Below are positions 17,701 to 24,900 of a DNA stretch of 64,000 bases, one piece after another (the stretch's first letter is position 1; every line of letters begins with the position of its first letter). The translations under genes were made by a program, and so were the position numbers. This DNA is from an uncultured Oscillospiraceae bacterium. GTDB taxonomy: Bacteria > Bacillota > Clostridia > Oscillospirales > Ruminococcaceae. The stretch is taken from the NCBI GenBank assembly GCA_934465295.1, contig CAKSKU010000011.1, positions 1 through 64,000 of the forward strand, read 5' to 3'. Under the pieces are notes generated by a model, which saw nothing but the letters and a program-made list of their open reading frames with translations, made no database searches and was not told the DNA's origin.

Positions 17701-18123
17701 GATTTCACCTATAAAGACATAAGCGAATCCTATCGGATCGGTGATGCGGATAAATTTTTGGAAAACTGTTTCTCGGTCATGCTGGATTATCCCGACTATA
17801 TCATCAGCACTTTTATGCATCAGCTTGAAGGCTTCGACCACAGCACGGGAACGCTTGAAGCTCTTGTAGATGAAAACTGCGGGCTCGGCGCAGTCTCCGA
17901 GTGGGGGATATTCAAAGAGCTTACCGTCGTTTCCGATATAAAATATGTAAAGATAAGCGGCGACGAAACGAGCTGTATATTCAAGTTTTCGTTCAATGTG
18001 AACAGCTTTGACCCTGCTCCGTTCAGAAACGGCGGCAATGCTTATGAGGTCACCATTTCCGAAAATGAGAATGGGGAAACCAAGATAACTTCTATCAAGG
18101 AGGTGCAGATGAACAGGAGCTGA
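14731..18123 (+). CDS. BlaR1-like M56 peptidase with giant C-terminal ectodomain
   Basis: A protein of about 1130 aa. TM helices occupy the first ~175 residues. A cytoplasmic gluzincin loop holds the zinc motif H223-E-C-C-H227 and the downstream LADAEKLCD acidic helix. A last TM lies near 325-345. The remaining ~780 residues are predicted outside the cell and are not a penicillin-binding domain; I see beta-rich repeats with DG and calcium-like DADSDGTDD (around 590) but no named family. In BlaR1/MecR1, ligand binding outside triggers the peptidase and loss of the repressor. The same logic is likely here, with an unknown ligand. ATG 14731 overlaps the blaI stop; ATG 14737 has better spacing from GGGGGA. 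Confidence 0.82.
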   Translation: MTMLSVAVTSALLGIAAIVIRKLFGSRTGIKPFIIMWAVVFIKFAVPVELPSHLSVMNLFARSASTAESAAETPVQNDYFFEENAEIASSETESAVHFEQSDISVNYTEPTAVQEPSVAPDEVKSGADIADIAYSVYFSVTALLLFCILFAAIVCTVRFHRLPKLENELCGKILRESGIKRRVSIRCGEIDTPAVFGVLFPVIILPEAIDKNDEKLMRHIILHECCHIRHFDPLWNILTLAVCAVNWFDPVVWVCRYMYLADAEKLCDMSVLGIIGNENRREYANSLLRCAAAKKHSVMLVSGFGESGIKSRIKNIMSMKKVRTVAVIAVLAAILVSAVIFGTGKNISLTTKYDESKVSDTGDVRYFAQTLEDDEGEAGKLIVRVYDRSVHYVDISFESEKYTLDSIKSTTEMQKVGHYRIYGNGGDKGEYFLVRDGKGYADVSYEKELDTKDPDYSIEASFDNYNGNANIKITLDYKLKKGIFNAGTYSFTCEFDPLDPSEYKTLPNEFALMENSAGYTSEYNDETGEFELRSDKTDVMLTVSDSYHGFYAVKNMNGSEVRKHFGGGISPIDGTSDVSDIILCDADSDGTDDIAVVTYYRETAITVINGADLSEISVDETAVKDFLGIKIEQLSDTEFNVSCAGKEHVFTVDEAIGEKLSIAEDGCANYGENVRYYVRDGRLYADSSLYLSADNWDLYRYITDYSVAFGYSDGKLVPVSAEMNTDNDAYYIKDEPAAKAEEVFWKYEIGGYNIPYRIELVSAEGRYCLRSVNSRTGTYYGSCELPTEKLPEDIDECFKFTGLLRNDPGLIIFTQPDGDLYRAEFYDLDLNGKLRKFDIVDGNGNVSGDIHISDDFTADWAYMTGTYESGEGTVIMRLEKLADEIRIIDKVYNCENYRAIEDIDISIAIKDTDTAQMIYYTEKGEAQVKLPTVNGRLYDVSNFFNSVKRELERCSYLDTEFDTSGSGYAVTEINAGGERYVFTIYDVGVLDFTYKDISESYRIGDADKFLENCFSVMLDYPDYIISTFMHQLEGFDHSTGTLEALVDENCGLGAVSEWGIFKELTVVSDIKYVKISGDETSCIFKFSFNVNSFDPAPFRNGGNAYEVTISENENGETKITSIKEVQMNRS

Positions 18124-18195
18124 TACGGTTCAGCCCCCCCGCATAAAATTCTGATCTCGTTTGTGATTTTTTCATAGAATTAATTTTGAATTAAC

Positions 18196-18224
18196 TTGAC
18201 TTGTTGTTAATATTGTTATATAAT
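18196..18224 (+). promoter_or_regulatory. Promoter of the MNT-HEPN unit
   Basis: TTGACT (18196-18201) and TATAAT (18219-18224), 17-bp spacer, about 30 bp before the start codon. Confidence 0.75.
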
Positions 18225-18255
18225 ATTATTAATAAAGGTAAAGAAGGTGTTCAAT

Positions 18256-18582
18256 ATGAAAGATATCAATGATCCGATCATCAGAAAAATGTCCGACGAG
18301 ATCGTTAGTATTTGCGATCCGTTTCAGATCTTCCTCATTTCGAGCAAGCATAATTCCGCAGGCGAGGTTACAGCATTCAAGATCTGTGCTGTCGTCGCTG
18401 ACAGCTATAACGAAAACGAACTTGAAAGCGAAATTCTTATCAAAACCGACTGTCCCGTTCCGTGCGATGTTATAATTTACTGCATTACCGAATGGAATGA
18501 ATGTCTCGATGACGACTGCACTTTCGCTTCACGCATAGACAATGAGGGAGTAAAGCTTTATGAGCAGAAACAACAGCCATAA
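18256..18582 (+). CDS. Degenerate MNT-type nucleotidyltransferase-like protein
   Basis: A protein of 108 aa. The C-terminal half, DVIIYCITEWNECLDDDCTF then IDNEGVKLYE, matches the end of minimal nucleotidyltransferases. The catalytic segment that should read GSxxxGxxxxxSDxD is replaced by LISSKHNSAGEVTAFKICA, so the metal-binding aspartates are missing. Known MNT partners can adenylylate and silence HEPN toxins; this one probably cannot and may act by binding. ATG 18256 after GAAGG is better spaced than GTG 18247. It overlaps the HEPN gene by 23 bp. Confidence 0.65.
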   Translation: MKDINDPIIRKMSDEIVSICDPFQIFLISSKHNSAGEVTAFKICAVVADSYNENELESEILIKTDCPVPCDVIIYCITEWNECLDDDCTFASRIDNEGVKLYEQKQQP

Positions 18583-19003
18583 GACCGACAGCAAGCGTTA
18601 TTACGACTGGCTTTATCATGCATATCAGGATCTTCTGTCCGCAAAAGTCCTTATCGATGACAAACGGCTTTACGAGCAGGTGGTATTTCATTGCCAGCAG
18701 GCGATGGAAAAGTCGCTCAAAGCGTTCCTGCTCTATAAAACACACCATCTCCTCGATGGACATAACCTGACATGGCTCTGTAAACAGGCAGCAATGCTTG
18801 ACGGCGAGTTTACCGAGTGGATAGGCAAAAGTACGGTGCTGAACCGATTTTATATCGAAACACGCTACCCTGCCGACATTCCTGCGAATATCACACGTGA
18901 ATTTGCCGATACAGTGCTGAATGATACGGAAGAGCTTGTCAGCATCGTATGCGAGCGGATAAAATTCGACTACAACAGCTATCATAAGCGCACGAAAAAA
19001 TAG
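18560..19003 (+). CDS. HEPN-domain protein
   Basis: A protein of 147 aa with the classical HEPN pattern: DWLYHAYQDLLSAK, VVFHCQQAMEKSLKAFLL, then the HNLTWL and FYIETRYPAD segments. The RxxxxxH ribonuclease motif of active HEPN toxins is not visible, as in many members of this subfamily. It is encoded directly with an MNT-like partner, the common HEPN/MNT arrangement seen in toxin-antitoxin-like pairs. The start follows GGGAG inside the upstream gene. Confidence 0.82.
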   Translation: MSRNNSHKTDSKRYYDWLYHAYQDLLSAKVLIDDKRLYEQVVFHCQQAMEKSLKAFLLYKTHHLLDGHNLTWLCKQAAMLDGEFTEWIGKSTVLNRFYIETRYPADIPANITREFADTVLNDTEELVSIVCERIKFDYNSYHKRTKK

Positions 19004-19011
19004 AGGTCACA

Positions 19012-19257
19012 GTGCTATTCTTTAAAAATAACAAAACATGCGGCAAAGAAGCTTTGGATGTAACCTGTATCTACTGCGGCAAAAAATACAGCGACAGACA
19101 ATTAGACGGCTCTGTTTGTCCGGGATGCGGTCACGTTTTTAAGCTCTATGATAAAAATGATAACCGATGGAACTGTGAATACTGCGGTTACAGGTGCGGC
19201 AGCAATAATGCCGTTTGTCCTGCCTGCGGACATCTCAAAGGTGACAGTCCAAGATAA
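19012..19257 (+). CDS. Small zinc-ribbon protein
   Basis: A protein of 81 aa with GTG start after GAGGT. Four CxxC knuckles are visible: CIYCGKK, CPGCG, CEYCG and CPACG, enough for two zinc ribbons. It lies eight bases after the HEPN gene and before a terminator, so it is the third gene of that unit. It may bind nucleic acid or protein; function unknown. Confidence 0.7.
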   Translation: MLFFKNNKTCGKEALDVTCIYCGKKYSDRQLDGSVCPGCGHVFKLYDKNDNRWNCEYCGYRCGSNNAVCPACGHLKGDSPR

Positions 19258-19291
19258 AAAGCGTCAAAATGAAGGTTTTGACGCTTTTTTA
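19256..19291 (+). terminator. Terminator of the MNT-HEPN-zinc ribbon unit
   Basis: AAAAAGCGTCAAAA pairs with TTTTGACGCTTTTTT. The adjoining hairpin at about 19298-19327 (GCCGCAG/CTGCTGC arms) serves the convergent epimerase gene. Confidence 0.85.
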
Positions 19292-19342
19292 TATAAAAAA
19301 CTGCCGCAGTTTTCACCGCAGCAGTTTGGAAATATGTAAATT

Positions 19343-20287
19343 TTACTTTGTGTTGGAAAGCTTCCAGCGGAATGCCGAGATACGCTGTGCCTTTGTGTTA
19401 TCGTAGGAGATATTGCTGCATGCAAGGCTTATGTCGTTGTAGCGGTAGTCGTTCTTTCCGCCGCCGCCGAAGTTGAATAAACCTTTTATGCCCTCCGAAC
19501 CGAGGTTGCGCTGTACAACCGCACCGATAGCATGACGCTCACGGAGAGTGTCAAGAATATCCTTTGCAGCAATAGGCTTTGTGTCGCAGACGTTATAAAC
19601 GCCCATATAGTTTACACCGGGGGCAATATTGAGTATGCCGCATACGAAATCCACAAAGTTGTAAACACAGCAGAACGAGTAACCATAATCACCGTAGCCA
19701 TATACGAATGCACAGCCTTCCTTGGGGTCGTATACCTTTGCCTTGAGGTTGTCTGTGAAATCCTTTGTGTAAACGGGGGAAACACGGGCGATAACGCACT
19801 TGCAGGACGGGCTTTTCGTCACGACCTTAGCCATAGCCTTTTCGCTTTCGTATTTCAGCTTTCCGTAAGCCGTTGTGGGCTTTTCATCGGAAGTTTCACG
19901 GATAGGCTCACGGGTCTTCTGCGGAGCATATACCTGATAAGTGCTTAAAAGGATAATGTCGCCGACGCCTGCGTCAACGGCTGCCTTGTAAAGATATTTG
20001 TCAACGGCTGCGCTTTTCTTTTCCTCTGCCGAAGTGATGATCGGGGGAAAATCGTTGTCGCAGGAGCATGCAAGATGTACAAGAGCATCAATGCTGCTTC
20101 CGTTGAGAGTGTTAGTTATATTGGCTTTATCATCGATAGACGCCTGAACGAAGCTGTAATTAGGCGAGTTGACAAAATCATTCGGCTTGCTGTCCGTGCC
20201 GATAACCTTGAAACCTTTTTCGAGGAGGGTTTCGGTAAGCGCCAGTCCGATCATTCCCGATGCACCTGTCACCATTACTGTTTTCAT
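19343..20287 (-). CDS. NAD-dependent epimerase/dehydratase (extended SDR)
   Basis: A protein of 314 aa. The Rossmann motif TGASGMIG is at residues 7-14, acidic D32 in IGTDSK suits NAD(H), and the catalytic YGKLK pentad lies near residue 143. Extended SDRs typically act on nucleotide sugars. No sugar gene is adjacent, so the substrate is open. The ATG follows GGAGG. A weak promoter (TTGCAA-N16-TATAAT, 20334-20361 minus strand) precedes it. Confidence 0.88.
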   Translation of the reverse strand: MKTVMVTGASGMIGLALTETLLEKGFKVIGTDSKPNDFVNSPNYSFVQASIDDKANITNTLNGSSIDALVHLACSCDNDFPPIITSAEEKKSAAVDKYLYKAAVDAGVGDIILLSTYQVYAPQKTREPIRETSDEKPTTAYGKLKYESEKAMAKVVTKSPSCKCVIARVSPVYTKDFTDNLKAKVYDPKEGCAFVYGYGDYGYSFCCVYNFVDFVCGILNIAPGVNYMGVYNVCDTKPIAAKDILDTLRERHAIGAVVQRNLGSEGIKGLFNFGGGGKNDYRYNDISLACSNISYDNTKAQRISAFRWKLSNTK

Positions 20288-20468
20288 GAGAAGTTACCTC
20301 CACTTTCCTTTGAATCTTTTTGTATATAAGACAATTATACCACTTTTGCAGATAATTGCAATAGAAAAACAATGAATTTTTTCATAAATCCGTCAAAAAC
20401 CTGATATTTGTAAAAATTCACTATTAAAACGAACCAATTTTGTATAAAAGAAGGCACATAAACACCAA

Positions 20469-20802
20469 CCTAAAGTTTACGTTAATTCTGAAAGAATTTC
20501 GCTTTGTTTAAAGGGTGGTGGGTGTCCGGAGGGCAAAGCCCTTGGTCGCTCTCCTCAGAGAGCGAAATTCCCTAAACAGACAGCTAATGCATTGCTGCGA
20601 TAAGCGTAATCAGTAACAAATAAAAAGGCGCAATTCACATCAAAAAGATAAAACAGAAAATGAGAAATCATTCTGTAAAACCATTAAATGTGAATTGCGC
20701 CAATTCTATTTTCCTAAAACAAACTATCCTTGAAGCGAAAATTCACGAACAACGTGAGTGAATTTAAAGCTTCAACGCTGTATGAATGGGAAAACGCAGT
20801 AT
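20469..20802 (+). repeat. Structured intergenic repeat, copy R2
   Basis: Same order of modules as R1. CGCTCTC-CTCA-GAGAGCG lies at 20547-20564. The long stem has arms GGCGCAATTCACAT (20627-20640) and ATGTGAATTGCGCC (20688-20701). An apical stem pairs ACAGAA (20653-20658) with TTCTGT (20671-20676). The third stem pairs TTGAAGC (20730-20736) with GCTTCAA (20769-20775) and AAATTCAC with GTGAATTT inside it. The 3' border ACGCTGTATGAATGGG-AAAACGCAGTA is shared with R3. No ORF is conserved. The stretch 20288-20468 otherwise holds only the epimerase promoter. Confidence 0.85.
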
Positions 20803-20853
20803 GAACAGCGATGGGATATGTCGGTAAAAAAATCAATTGGGGTGGGGCGAGCT

Positions 20854-22995
20854 CTATATCCTATCCTTAAAAATCTTCGTGAGCAGTATCGCAGCTATCA
20901 AAGCACCTGCGGAAATGCAGAGAAGCACTGCCGTTTTTGTGTCTGACGAAGCGGACGAACTGCTGTCGGACGGCATCTGAGGTCTGTTCTGACCGTTATT
21001 GCCGTTTTGGTCGGGCGAGGGAAAAGCATTGCCGCTGTTTTGCTCGGTGCTTTCGGTAGTTTCCGAAGTCTCGTTGCTTTCATCGGTCTGTCGGTCGGAA
21101 GAATCATCTTCCGAGGTTTTGCCGCTTGGCTCTGTCTGTGAAGCTTCACTGCTCGGAGGTTCGGGAGCATTAGTGCCGTCCGATGCAGCGGCGGTTTGCT
21201 CATTCTGTTCGGGAACGGTAGTTTCTGTTTTTCCAGTGTCAGCGGAAGAACCGTCTGTCTGCGGTTCGTCCGATGAAGTATTGCCCGAAGCTTCGCCGTT
21301 TTCGGGCGGCTGTGGAGCATCGCCGCTCGGTGTTTCCCCGTTTGGAAGCTCGGGCGGAGTTCCGTCAAAGCTGCCGAAATTTCCGTCGGGAGGTGCGCCG
21401 AAACCGCCGTCCTGCCTGCCGCCGCCCATTCCGCCGCCAACGTTCATCGAACCCATTGCGCTTATGCTCACGGACGAGCCGCTTATAAGTGCGGAGCTGT
21501 CCTCGGACTGCGCATCGGAGGTGGAGGGGATAGTTCCGTAAAGCTGACCTCTTACGCTTTCCGCACGGAGAGTACAGAATTCTTTGAGTGCGGCAACACC
21601 CTCGGTGAACTCATCATAGGTGCAGAATTTTGTCGGGTCTTTTTCGACATAAGGTGAGATAAGTGCAGTCACACGGTCGATCTCTTCCCCGAAATATCCG
21701 CTCTCGAAATAATTCGCGATGAATTCGGAAAGAGCTTCGTGGTAAAGCTCGGTGTATTCCTCATCGGCGAATATCCAGGCGAGCATTGGACGTGAATCTG
21801 TATCGCCGCCCGAAACCGGGGTGTCGATGGGGTAATTTATCATCGAAGTGCTGTCGCTGCCGCCGACAAAGCCGCCGAAAGCAAGGTTGTAATCCCAAGG
21901 TATCATCGATAATATGCCGTCATTTTCATAGAGATAATAATTGTGTATCATCGAGCCTGTGTAGCTGTCGAAATTGCAGACGAAATTGTGAACGGCAAAA
22001 TATTTTATCACCGCATCGACATCAACAGCCGAAGCCGCATCGTCCGAGTTCAGAACTTTGAGCGAATTTATGAGCCGTGCTTTGTCGGAATCGGTTATAT
22101 CGGTCTTGGCACTGTCAAAAATGTTCTCATAGCTGTCGAAATCATCATCGGTGTAGATAAGCTTTACATCGTCCGAACCCATACCGCCGAAACCGCCTTT
22201 ATCGCCCTTTCCACCGCCGAAATTGCCCATTTGCGGTGGCTGAAAATTGGTTTTTGACGAAGTATCTGTGCTGTCCGAGGTGTCGTTTTCTCCGGAATTT
22301 TCGGTGTTGAACTTATCAAATTTGCTGAGATCGAAATCGTCCTGATCGAAGTCTTTGCCGTTTCCTCTGCCGCCGCCCATTGACATACTGTCGGGCTTGT
22401 AAAGGTTGCCCGTGCTGTCGTAATTTCGTTCGAGAAAACTGTCCTCTACCGCTTCAACGGCAAGATAAAGTCCCCAGTCCTCGCCGTTTACGGTGATATA
22501 CGCAAAGCTGCAGAGCGGAGCGCTTACGCCTGCATAGTTCATCATCGTGTAGCAAAGATAGTCCTTCATATAGGTGTTGTCTTGGATTATATTATTAAGG
22601 CAAAGCTTGTCAAGACCGTGGTAGGTCGTTGCATCGCTGTAATGGTCGAATTCAAGCTTGAAGCTGTAGCGGTCACTGCCGTAGTTTGCGACTTGGCTCA
22701 GCGACGTGTTTCCCTTTGCACGGATAGCAATGTTTTTGTAGCTTTCGCCGTCAATGACAACTGCGCAGGAGGAGTATTCCTCGCTTTCGCAGTTTTCAAC
22801 AAAGCTGTCCCAATCGTCCATAACGATGTCAATGGAATGTACATAAGATGTGTCGAAGAGCCGTGATTCATAGCCGAGCGTTTTCGAGGCGGCCTGTATG
22901 CCGACAGCGTTGGGGAAGCAGAGCATAAGCGTGACGGCAAGACATAAAACCATAACGACCGCGCATATTCTGTTAAAGTGTTTGCTTGTTGACAT
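20854..22995 (-). CDS. CotH-like kinase, secreted and membrane-anchored
   Basis: A protein of 713 aa. Residues 1-35 are a signal peptide. The CotH domain runs to about residue 475, with IAIRAKGNTSL, the ATP-site-like YSFKLEFDHY and catalytic-loop-like IPWDYNLAFGG segments visible; Gly- and Asp-rich inserts interrupt it. About 190 residues of Pro/Ser/Thr/Glu-rich low complexity follow, then a TM (about 688-708) and a basic tail, so the kinase faces outward. CotH in Bacillus phosphorylates spore-coat proteins. Last gene of a VTC-DUF4956-CotH operon, 16 bp after DUF4956. The kinase substrate is unknown. Confidence 0.88.
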   Translation of the reverse strand: MSTSKHFNRICAVVMVLCLAVTLMLCFPNAVGIQAASKTLGYESRLFDTSYVHSIDIVMDDWDSFVENCESEEYSSCAVVIDGESYKNIAIRAKGNTSLSQVANYGSDRYSFKLEFDHYSDATTYHGLDKLCLNNIIQDNTYMKDYLCYTMMNYAGVSAPLCSFAYITVNGEDWGLYLAVEAVEDSFLERNYDSTGNLYKPDSMSMGGGRGNGKDFDQDDFDLSKFDKFNTENSGENDTSDSTDTSSKTNFQPPQMGNFGGGKGDKGGFGGMGSDDVKLIYTDDDFDSYENIFDSAKTDITDSDKARLINSLKVLNSDDAASAVDVDAVIKYFAVHNFVCNFDSYTGSMIHNYYLYENDGILSMIPWDYNLAFGGFVGGSDSTSMINYPIDTPVSGGDTDSRPMLAWIFADEEYTELYHEALSEFIANYFESGYFGEEIDRVTALISPYVEKDPTKFCTYDEFTEGVAALKEFCTLRAESVRGQLYGTIPSTSDAQSEDSSALISGSSVSISAMGSMNVGGGMGGGRQDGGFGAPPDGNFGSFDGTPPELPNGETPSGDAPQPPENGEASGNTSSDEPQTDGSSADTGKTETTVPEQNEQTAAASDGTNAPEPPSSEASQTEPSGKTSEDDSSDRQTDESNETSETTESTEQNSGNAFPSPDQNGNNGQNRPQMPSDSSSSASSDTKTAVLLCISAGALIAAILLTKIFKDRI

Positions 22996-23011
22996 TGTTT
23001 TTTCTCCTGTT

Positions 23012-23683
23012 TTATCCCATATATTCGCCGTTGAAGCTTACAAGGACAGCACTCTGAACGCCGTTCATCTCGGAGAGGATATTCACGAAGTCGGTGTTGT
23101 CATCTTTAAGGCGAATTTCGTAGTTGACTTCAACTGCACCGTTTACAGCTGTCTTGCTCTTGACGGTGCAGCGCTGTGTCTGCTTGGTGAGAAATTCATG
23201 AGCGGCAGCTTCGCTTTCGTGGCTGTCGCACTTGATAACGGCAATGTAAGGATTGATGTGTGCTTTTTTATTTACGAAGATGATAAGGACTGCGCCGATG
23301 ATGATACTGCCGATAACAGCGAGAGGTATCATTCCTGCGGCGAGGACGATGCCTGCGGCGATAGACCAGAAGAGAAATGCGATATCGAGCGGTTCTTTTA
23401 TAGCCGTGCGGAAACGGACGATGGAAAGTGCGCCGACCATACCGAGCGAAAGAACAACATTTGAAGTCACGGCGAGAATAACAAGGTTGGTTATCATCGT
23501 AAGCGCAATAAGCGTTACGCCGAAGCCCGAGGAATACATCACTCCCGAGTAGGTTTTTTTGTAAACGAAAAAGATGAAAAGTCCGAGTCCGAACGCAAGC
23601 ACGAGCGAAATTGCCATATCGAGCAGGCTCACGCTTGTAACATTTTCGAGAAAGCTTGATTTAAAAATATCGTTGAAGGTCAT
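23012..23683 (-). CDS. DUF4956 membrane protein
   Basis: A protein of 223 aa. Four or so TM segments lie in the first ~135 residues, including LGMVGALSIVRFRTAIKEP, the most conserved part of DUF4956. A cytoplasmic ferredoxin-like domain of about 85 residues follows. The family is regularly found next to VTC-type polyphosphate polymerases and CotH proteins, as here. Its biochemistry is unknown. It lies 33 bp after the VTC gene and 16 bp before CotH. The ATG follows AAGGAG. Confidence 0.88.
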   Translation of the reverse strand: MTFNDIFKSSFLENVTSVSLLDMAISLVLAFGLGLFIFFVYKKTYSGVMYSSGFGVTLIALTMITNLVILAVTSNVVLSLGMVGALSIVRFRTAIKEPLDIAFLFWSIAAGIVLAAGMIPLAVIGSIIIGAVLIIFVNKKAHINPYIAVIKCDSHESEAAAHEFLTKQTQRCTVKSKTAVNGAVEVNYEIRLKDDNTDFVNILSEMNGVQSAVLVSFNGEYMG

Positions 23684-23716
23684 TGTTTGTTACTCCTTTT
23701 TGTTATATTGTTAAGT

Positions 23717-24385
23717 TTATCCGTAGATACGGCAGGCGGCGTATTTGGAAAAGGACGAGGTCTGCCTGCTCCCGAGCTGGACGGCTTGCTCTATCACCGC
23801 AGGGAGATATTCGTCCCATTTTACTTCGAGGATAATGTCATCGCCCGAGGGGACGGTCACGCAGTTCGGGTCAAGAAGCTCGGTCGGGTCCATTCCCGTG
23901 CGAATGTTATAGTCGAGGGTGACACGGACATTTCCGGCGGGATAAACGAACGCCTCACGGGTATAATCGACTATCGTTTTCGGTTTCAGAAGCTGGGTAT
24001 CCATTTTAAAAGCAAGCTCATCGACAAGCTCGCTGCGGCTGTCACGGACGGGGATCCCATGTGCGAGCAGGTCAGCCTGTTCGTAGGTCAGCGGTGCGCT
24101 CAGCTTTGAGGAAAGCCCTCCGAACTTTGACTTTTTTTCAAGACGGATAAAGGACGTGTCGCCGTTGTAGTAACGGATACGGAACTTTTCACGCTGATTA
24201 ACACCGTTTAGCTTTTCGAGCAAAGCCTTGTCGAAAATATTGTCGAAGTAAAGACTGCGTATAAAATATTTTCCGCCGACGGTGAAGCTGTCGTGCTGCA
24301 GAACTGCGGAGAGCCGCATACGGAGCGCAGTCATATCGGCAGGGGAGATAGAGTGTTTATATTCGTGACGGAATTTCTGCTCCAT
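23717..24385 (-). CDS. VTC-domain polyphosphate polymerase-like protein
   Basis: A protein of 222 aa consisting of a single VTC domain. Visible tunnel-lining residues: EYKHSIS at the N-terminus, REKFRIRYYNGD, IRLEKKSK, LDYNIRTG, ILEVKWDEYLP and the final SFSKYAACR. In yeast Vtc4 this fold makes polyphosphate from ATP; bacterial single-domain members are assumed to do the same or to handle related triphosphates. First gene of the operon. The ATG follows AAAGGA. A clear promoter was not found in 24386-24509. Confidence 0.88.
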   Translation of the reverse strand: MEQKFRHEYKHSISPADMTALRMRLSAVLQHDSFTVGGKYFIRSLYFDNIFDKALLEKLNGVNQREKFRIRYYNGDTSFIRLEKKSKFGGLSSKLSAPLTYEQADLLAHGIPVRDSRSELVDELAFKMDTQLLKPKTIVDYTREAFVYPAGNVRVTLDYNIRTGMDPTELLDPNCVTVPSGDDIILEVKWDEYLPAVIEQAVQLGSRQTSSFSKYAACRIYG

Positions 24386-24509
24386 TTTTGTTTCCTTTCT
24401 TTGAATTTAACCTATGCTTAACTTTGATTTAAAGTATAATTTATGAACCTTAGAGCAACCTTAGAAAAATCGGAGTGTTTTTCTCGTTTTTATATTTCAT
24501 CGTTATTCG

Positions 24510-24795
24510 TACTGCGTTTTGCCGTTCATACAGCGTTGAAGCTTCAAATCCACTCACTTTGTTCGTGGATTTTTGCTTCAAGGATAGTTTGTTTGGGAAA
24601 AAAGAATGGCGCAATTCACATTTTTAGGTTTACGAAACTGTGTTTATCATATTTCGTTTAACCTTTTGGTGTGAATTGCGCCTTTTTTAGCTGTTAATAT
24701 TTTTTTTGTTGCGGCAATGTCTTAGCTGTTAGTTTAGGGAGTTTCGCTCTCTGCGGAGAGCGACAATGGGGCTCCTCGCCCCCTTGACCCCTCGC
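24510..24795 (-). repeat. Structured intergenic repeat, copy R3 (inverted)
   Basis: Reverse-oriented relative to R1 and R2. On the plus strand it reads TACTGCGTTTTGCCGTTCAT, third stem TTGAAGC (24536-24542)/GCTTCAA (24575-24581) with AAATCCAC/GTGGATTT inside, long stem GGCGCAATTCACA (24608-24620)/TGTGAATTGCGCC (24670-24682) followed by TTTTTT, then CGCTCTC-TGCG-GAGAGCG (24745-24762). With R2 it brackets the CotH operon as an inverted pair. The adjoining 24796-24900 ends in an ATTCCGAATTCCGCATTCC array touching the ABC stop codon. Confidence 0.85.
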
Positions 24796-24900
24796 AAGCT
24801 GTGCTCAGCGTGCTAAATTTAGCTTGACCAGCTGGTTGGCTTCGCCTAAGCCGATAAATGTCAGCTATGCAAATAATTCCGAATTCCGCATTCCGAATTC

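Noticed and set aside
20469..24795. Composite transposon carrying the CotH operon
   Set aside because: No transposase, no target-site duplication seen, and R1 and R4 occur alone elsewhere; kept only as a positional observation.
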